64,000 nt of DNA, taken from contig DAHVCH010000004.1 of the NCBI GenBank assembly GCA_027314165.1, positions 1 to 64,000 of the forward strand, in the 5' to 3' direction. Source of the stretch: Thermoplasmata archaeon (GTDB lineage Archaea > Thermoplasmatota > Thermoplasmata > Lutacidiplasmatales > UBA184). Made by a program: the position numbers and the translations under genes. The notes under the pieces were generated by a model. That model saw only the letters and a program-made list of their open reading frames with translations, made no database searches and had not been told where the DNA came from. Shown here in pieces: positions 60,022 to 64,000 of this stretch. How positions within the stretch are numbered: the stretch's first letter is position 1; each line of letters opens with the position of its first letter.

Positions 60022-61894
60022 GCTCGTCGACCTCTTCGAACGGATCTCGGCGACGACCAAGCGGCTGGAGATCCGTGCGCTCCTGGCCGAGCACCTGAGG
60101 GGGGTCTCGGAAGAGGACATCGCCCCGATGGTCTACTTGCTCCAGGGCCAGCTGCGCCCCGAATACGAGGGCGTGGAGCTCGGTGTCGCCGACTCTCTCG
60201 CCCGGAGGGCGCTGGCCACCGCGACCGGTCTCCCCGAGGTGCAGGTGCGGGCGGAAGCCTCCCGCTCCGGCGACCTGGGGACGACGGCCGAGTCGTTGCT
60301 GAAGACGCATGCCCGCGGGAGCGGGGAGACGGGGCTGACCTTGGCCGAGGTCTACCAGAAGCTGACCGAGATCGCTCGCGCCTCGGGAGAAGGGTCGCAG
60401 GAGGCGAAGATCGACCTGTTGGTCCGCCTCCTCTCCAGGACCGGACCGACCGAGGCGAAGTACCTGGTGCGCTTCACCTTGGGAAAGCTCCGATTGGGCG
60501 TCAAGGAGATGACCGTCCTCGACGCGCTCGCCGAGATCTACGGGGAGGGGGAGCCGAAGAAGGCCCGGGGGACGATCGAGAACGCGTTCAACGTGACCTC
60601 CGACCTGGGAGAGGTGGCCTCCACCCTCGCGAGGAAGGGCCGCCTCGACTCGCTGCTCTCGCTCCGCGCCCGTGTCGGCAAGCCCATCCGCCCGATGCTG
60701 GGAGAACGGGAGGCGACGCTCAAGGACGTGCTCGAGCGGATGGAAGGGCGGACCGCCCTGGAGTACAAGTACGACGGGCTTCGCCTCCAGGCCCACGTTC
60801 CGGAGAAGGACGGAGAGGCGGTCCAGCTCTTTTCCCGGCGCCTCGAGAACGTGAGCAGCCAGTTCCCCGAGATCGTGCGCGACCTTCCGAAGGCCCTCCG
60901 ACGTCGGCCCGCCATCGTCGAGGGCGAGTGCGTCCCGGTCGATCCGACGACCGGGGAGCTGCGCCCCTTCCAGGAGATCTCCCGGCGGCGGGGCCGGAAG
61001 TACGACCTGGAGAAGTTCGAGGAAGAGGTCCCGGTCCGGTTCGTCCTCTTCGATGTTCTTCTGGAGGGGGAGGAAGAGGTCCTCGCCCTACCCTACCCGG
61101 AACGCCGCGAGAGGCTCGAGAAGCTCGTGAAGGTGGGGGACCGGATCGCCCTCTCCACGCGGATCGTCGTCGACAACGTCCCCGATGCGGAGCGCTTCTT
61201 CCAGCAGGCCCTGACCGACGGTTGCGAAGGCGTGATGGCGAAGTCCCTGGCCTCCGGCTCGACCTACCGGGCGGGGGCCCGCGGTTTCTGGTGGATCAAG
61301 TATAAGCGGGAGTACACCCACGAGCTCGCCGACACCCTCGACACGGTCATCGTCGGGGCCTTCTGGGGGCGAGGGAAGCGAGCCGGGAGGTATGGGGCGC
61401 TCCTGGTCTCGGTCTACGACCCCGAGGAGGAAAGCTTCCCCACCGTCTGCAAGGTGGGGACGGGGTTCGATGACGCGACCCTCGAGAGGCTCACGAAGGA
61501 GCTCGGGCCGAAGCAGGCGAAGGAGAAGCCCGAGGGAGTGGACTCCACCCTCATCCCCGACGTGTGGATCGAGCCCTCGATGGTGCTGGAGCTTCGCGGG
61601 GCGGAGCTGACGCTCTCCCCGATCCACCGCGCGGCGCTCGGGAAGATCCGCGAGGGGTATGGGCTCGCGCTCCGGTTCCCGCGCTTCACCGGCCGGGTGC
61701 GGGAGGACAAGGACCCCGAGCGCGCGAGCACCACCGAGGAGGTCGTACGGCTCTACCAGACCCAGGTGCGTCGCGCCGAGCCCGAGAGCTCCTCCGAGGG
61801 GACCGAGGTCGATCCCGAGGCCAAGAGAGGCGCGGAGAAAGGTCCTGCGGCGCGGAAGGTGGGGGAAGACCGCCGCGCTCCGGGGCCCTTCTGA
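60008..61894 (+). CDS. lig: ATP-dependent DNA ligase
   Basis: 628 residues from a TTG inside the rpe end. Residues 1-235 are the DNA-binding domain (FTLGKLRLGVKEMTVLDALAE). The adenylation motif EYKYDGLRLQAH at about 252 has the catalytic Lys. Other motifs are RRLENVSSQFPEI, EGECVPVD, EGVMAKS, WWIKYKREY and the OB-domain end LALRFPRFTGRVREDKDPERAST. It seals nicks in replication and repair. The last 40 residues are a charged low-complexity tail longer than in most archaeal ligases. Confidence 0.95.
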   Translation: MRFAELVDLFERISATTKRLEIRALLAEHLRGVSEEDIAPMVYLLQGQLRPEYEGVELGVADSLARRALATATGLPEVQVRAEASRSGDLGTTAESLLKTHARGSGETGLTLAEVYQKLTEIARASGEGSQEAKIDLLVRLLSRTGPTEAKYLVRFTLGKLRLGVKEMTVLDALAEIYGEGEPKKARGTIENAFNVTSDLGEVASTLARKGRLDSLLSLRARVGKPIRPMLGEREATLKDVLERMEGRTALEYKYDGLRLQAHVPEKDGEAVQLFSRRLENVSSQFPEIVRDLPKALRRRPAIVEGECVPVDPTTGELRPFQEISRRRGRKYDLEKFEEEVPVRFVLFDVLLEGEEEVLALPYPERRERLEKLVKVGDRIALSTRIVVDNVPDAERFFQQALTDGCEGVMAKSLASGSTYRAGARGFWWIKYKREYTHELADTLDTVIVGAFWGRGKRAGRYGALLVSVYDPEEESFPTVCKVGTGFDDATLERLTKELGPKQAKEKPEGVDSTLIPDVWIEPSMVLELRGAELTLSPIHRAALGKIREGYGLALRFPRFTGRVREDKDPERASTTEEVVRLYQTQVRRAEPESSSEGTEVDPEAKRGAEKGPAARKVGEDRRAPGPF

Positions 61895-61941
61895 CCCTGA
61901 CCTCTCGAGAGGCGACCCCCGCTGCGCCTCGAGGGGAAAAG

Positions 61942-61949
61942 ACTTAAAG
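61942..61949 (+). promoter_or_regulatory. TATA-like box for the PRC-barrel gene
   Basis: ACTTAAAG lies about 45 nt before the ATG at 61990. A CGAGGAG ribosome site at 61972-61978 indicates a short leader of about 20 nt. Confidence 0.45.
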
Positions 61950-61989
61950 CGGGTCCCTCGTCCATAACCTTCGAGGAGCCCCCCCCACC

Positions 61990-62310
61990 ATGCTCGTAGA
62001 GATCACCCAACTGGTCGACCGCGACATCTACACCCCCGATGGACGCCACCTTGGCAAGGTCAACAACATCGTCCTTGACGTCGAGGGCGGCCGGGCCGAC
62101 GGGTTGTTCGTCTCCGAGCCCAGCGAGTACCTGGTCGAAGGCTCCCGCAGCGTGAACGTCCCGTTCCGCTGGGTCTCCGCCGTGAACGACGTGATCCTCC
62201 TGAAGTACTTCCCGAAGCGGGTCTCGGCCAAGAAGGCCCCGCCGGCGACCGCCCCGGCCGCCGCCCCCGCCCCGCCCCGCGCGCCGGTCTTAGAGCGGGC
62301 CTCCCGCTGA
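61990..62310 (+). CDS. PRC-barrel domain protein
   Basis: 106 residues. VEITQLVDRDIYTPDGRHLGKVNNIVLDVEGGRADGLFV is a PRC-barrel beta domain like that of archaeal small PRC proteins and the RimM C terminus. SVNVPFRWVSAVNDVILL ends it. The last 30 residues are Ala/Pro-rich. These proteins are proposed to bind RNA or protein partners; archaeal ones have been linked to cell division and RNA processing. Own promoter and ribosome site. Confidence 0.85.
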   Translation: MLVEITQLVDRDIYTPDGRHLGKVNNIVLDVEGGRADGLFVSEPSEYLVEGSRSVNVPFRWVSAVNDVILLKYFPKRVSAKKAPPATAPAAAPAPPRAPVLERASR

Positions 62311-62318
62311 AGCCGAGC

Positions 62319-62433
62319 GCGGGGATAGCCAAGCTTGGCAACGGCGCGGAACTTAAAACCGGGAGAGCGAACCTCTCCCGGGGAAGGTATTCCGTCGCGT
62401 AGGCGTTCGCCGGTTCGAATCCGGCTCCCCGCA
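62319..62433 (+). tRNA. tRNA-Leu(TAA) with canonical anticodon-loop intron
   Basis: Acceptor GCGGGGA/TCCCCGC with discriminator A, D stem GCC/GGC, anticodon stem CGGAA/TTCCG, loop CTTAAA-A giving anticodon TAA, variable stem CGC/GCG and T arm GCCGG-TTCGAAT-CCGGC. A 31-nt intron (62358-62388) follows position 37, the usual archaeal site. Its CCGGGAGAG-CGAAC-CTCTCCCGG hairpin and the flanking CTT/AAG pairing fit a bulge-helix-bulge motif. CCA is not encoded. Confidence 0.95.
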
Positions 62434-62510
62434 TGGACGATGTCCCGCGTCCGAGGCGGGTGGCCTCCTCTTCTTCGACTGCGCCTCGCTCCTCCTCCGG
62501 AGAGCCTCGC

Positions 62511-63164
62511 ATGAGCGGAACATCGGGGCGCCATCTGAAGCGCAGCGAGCTCACCCGACGCCTCGCGGACCTCGAGGGATTTCCCCGACCGGAGGCACGG
62601 TTCGAACAGGTCCCGACACCTCCGGAGGAGGCGAGCGCGCTGCTCTGGGAGGCGCTCTCCCGCGGTGACCTTCTCGGACGCCGGGTCCTCGACCTTGGCG
62701 CCGGAACGGGGACGTTGGCCATCGGGGCGGCGCTCCTCGGCGCGAGTCGCACGATCGCCGTGGAGAGGGACGCGGAGGCCGCCGAGGTCGGGCGGAGGAA
62801 CTCCACCCTCGCCGGCGTGGAGGTGGACTGGAGGGTGCTGGAGCTGACCGAGGCCTCGGCGGGGAGCCTCCAGGTCGAGGCGGACACCGTGGTCATGAAC
62901 CCGCCCTTCGGGGCCCAGAGAAGGCACGCGGACCGTCCGTTCCTGGAGGCCGCAGCGGCCGCGCTGCCCCGGGCGGGGGGAGGAGCGGTCTACCTGCTCT
63001 CCAACGCGGCGTCCCAAGCTTTTATAGAGCGCTGGTCAATCGCTCGGCATCTGACCATCGAAGAGCACCGAAGGTCCACCTGGCCGCTGCCGCCGACGTT
63101 CTCCCATCATCGGGAGGCGCGGGGGAAGGTCGAGGTCGACCGATGGATCTTCCGACGCAGGTAG
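62511..63164 (+). CDS. METTL5-like N6-adenine RNA methyltransferase
   Basis: 217 residues from the ATG at 62511, after CCGGAG; the track's ATG at 62433 overlaps the tRNA 3' end. LKRSELTRRLADLEGFPRPEARFEQVPTPPEEASALLW is the family N terminus, VLDLGAGTGTLAIGAALLGA the SAM motif, AVERDAEAAEVGRRN motif II and VVMNPPFGAQRRHADRPFLEAA the NPPF catalytic motif of N6-adenine methyltransferases. Human METTL5 modifies 18S rRNA; the archaeal target is probably rRNA. 16 nt before csl4. Confidence 0.9.
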   Translation: MSGTSGRHLKRSELTRRLADLEGFPRPEARFEQVPTPPEEASALLWEALSRGDLLGRRVLDLGAGTGTLAIGAALLGASRTIAVERDAEAAEVGRRNSTLAGVEVDWRVLELTEASAGSLQVEADTVVMNPPFGAQRRHADRPFLEAAAAALPRAGGGAVYLLSNAASQAFIERWSIARHLTIEEHRRSTWPLPPTFSHHREARGKVEVDRWIFRRR

Positions 63165-63180
63165 AAGGAAGCGACCAACG

Positions 63181-63966
63181 ATGAGCGAGACATCCGAAGA
63201 GCGGCTGGTCCTCCCCGGAGACCTTCTGGGGACCGCCGAAGAATACGTTCCCGGCCGAGGCACCTACGAGTACAATGGACAGGTGTTCGCCGCCCTCATG
63301 GGCCATCCCCACATCGACACGCAGAACAAGAGCGTCTCCATACGCGCCATCCACGAGGTCCCGCACCTGGTGGAGGGCGACCTCGTCTACGTCCGAGTGG
63401 AGGAGATCAAGAGCGCCATGCTGGTCACCCAGGTGCTCACGAGCGCCAGCACCGGCCGGGGCGTCCCCGGGAACCCCGAAGGGACGGTCCACATCTCCAA
63501 GGCCAAGGAGAGCTACGTCGAGGAGCTCTCGAGGGAGTTCGCCATCGGCGACGTCCTGAAGGCCGAGGTGCTCCAGGGCTACCCCGTGGTGAAGCTCTCC
63601 ACGCAGGGCCCGCAGCTCGGCGTGGTCTTGGGACGGTGCACGGAATGTCACGGGATCCTCGCTCACGTGAGCGGCAACCAGCTCGTTTGTTCCCGATGCG
63701 GCCGCCGTGAGCAGCGGAAGGTCTCGAGCGAGTACGGGGGCCACAAGGGCGGCTCCTCCGAAAGCGAAGCCCCCGAGGGAGCGCCCCGGGAGCGCGAACT
63801 CCACCGCCGCGAACGCGACGGGGAGGAGGGAGACGGGCGGCACCGTCACCCCCGACGCGAGGGAGGATTCGACCGGCGCCACGAGCGTGGCGAGGGCGGT
63901 CCGAGGGAGCGACCTCCGGCCGAACCGGCGGGAGAGGGTCCCGGACCCTCCGACTTCCCCGGGTGA
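63181..63966 (+). CDS. csl4: Exosome RNA-binding subunit Csl4
   Basis: 261 residues; archaeal Csl4 is usually 180-200. N-terminal domain (LVLPGDLLGTAEEYVPGRGTYEYNGQVFAALMG), S1 RNA-binding domain (LVEGDLVYVRVEEIKSAMLVTQVL ... GTVHISKAKESYVEELSREFAIGDVLKAEVL) and zinc ribbon (CTEC, CSRCG at about 155-177). It caps the exosome and guides RNA into the degrading core. The last 75 residues are a Glu/Arg/His/Gly-rich tail, likely disordered. Start ATG after AGAAGGA. Confidence 0.94.
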   Translation: MSETSEERLVLPGDLLGTAEEYVPGRGTYEYNGQVFAALMGHPHIDTQNKSVSIRAIHEVPHLVEGDLVYVRVEEIKSAMLVTQVLTSASTGRGVPGNPEGTVHISKAKESYVEELSREFAIGDVLKAEVLQGYPVVKLSTQGPQLGVVLGRCTECHGILAHVSGNQLVCSRCGRREQRKVSSEYGGHKGGSSESEAPEGAPRERELHRRERDGEEGDGRHRHPRREGGFDRRHERGEGGPRERPPAEPAGEGPGPSDFPG

Positions 63967-64000
63967 TCCCCGACCCGCCGCTCGAGCGCTCCGAAGGCGA

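Noticed and set aside
1-64000. CRISPR arrays
   Set aside because: No series of regularly spaced direct repeats was seen; the only clear tandem repeat is the coding PYPTAA repeat.
1-64000. rRNA genes or a replication origin
   Set aside because: No rRNA-like conserved stretches, cdc6/orc1 gene or origin-box repeats were found.

Overview
The window is high-GC DNA from an archaeon, most likely an uncultured member of the Thermoplasmata/Thermoplasmatota. Archaeal markers include TFB, SRP54, the exosome subunit Csl4, Pth2, archaeal-type PheS/PheT, PurP, archaeal phosphopantothenate synthetase (4-phosphopantoate--beta-alanine ligase), ATP-dependent DNA ligase, an eno-rpsB gene pair and two intron-containing tRNA genes. 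Two acid-protease-type sedolisins (S53), copper proteins and methylmalonyl-CoA enzymes suggest an aerobic or microaerobic peptide-degrading heterotroph from an acidic habitat. The lineage and lifestyle are inference; the gene families are read from the sequence.

Layout. The left edge carries the end of an IS4-like transposase. Then come sfsA and phosphopantothenate synthetase (+), a GAF/fRMsr-like protein, an intron-bearing tRNA-Ser(GGA), a zinc ribbon, an ABC exporter pair and purP (all -), and a small MscS channel and secreted lipase (+). From about 8.2 to 19.6 kb is an accessory stretch: unknown proteins, a large wHTH-STAND-TPR ATPase, a zinc ribbon, an MFS transporter, an Lrp-type regulator overlapping a degenerate receiver-domain gene, and a decayed transposase-like remnant. 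Three membrane proteins follow (19.7-21.8 kb). The stretch 21.8-33.5 kb is largely housekeeping: RecB-like Fe-S nuclease, TFB, the overlapping unit mcmA-mce-eno-rpsB, a methyltransferase, a Nudix-like protein and pheS-pheT.

From 33.5 to 41.0 kb are two membrane-anchored sedolisins, each with a C-terminal zinc ribbon predicted to lie in the cytosol, and a GltD-like oxidoreductase. Then srp54, a DUF1616-like protein and pth2, followed by a five-gene peptide transporter operon (43.8-50.9 kb). Its subunits are unusual: an extra extracytoplasmic module on the DppC-like permease, a large insertion and probable CTG start in the DppD-like ATPase, and a proline-rich tail of about 230 residues on the DppF-like ATPase. 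A large membrane-anchored peptide-binding protein with a PKD domain is encoded separately (56.0-59.2 kb). Between them lies a copper cluster (CuA-type protein, DoxX-like protein, two cupredoxin-like paralogues) and a PhoU-like regulator. The right end holds rpe, DNA ligase, a PRC-barrel protein, tRNA-Leu(TAA) with an intron, a METTL5-like methyltransferase and csl4.

The sedolisins, binding protein and transporter could work together: proteins are cut outside the cell, peptides are captured and imported, and the methylmalonyl-CoA enzymes could process propionyl-CoA from amino acid breakdown. Several genes have a TATA-like box 25-30 nt before the start codon, which suggests leaderless transcripts. 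The most striking RNA feature is the non-canonical T-loop intron in tRNA-Ser.
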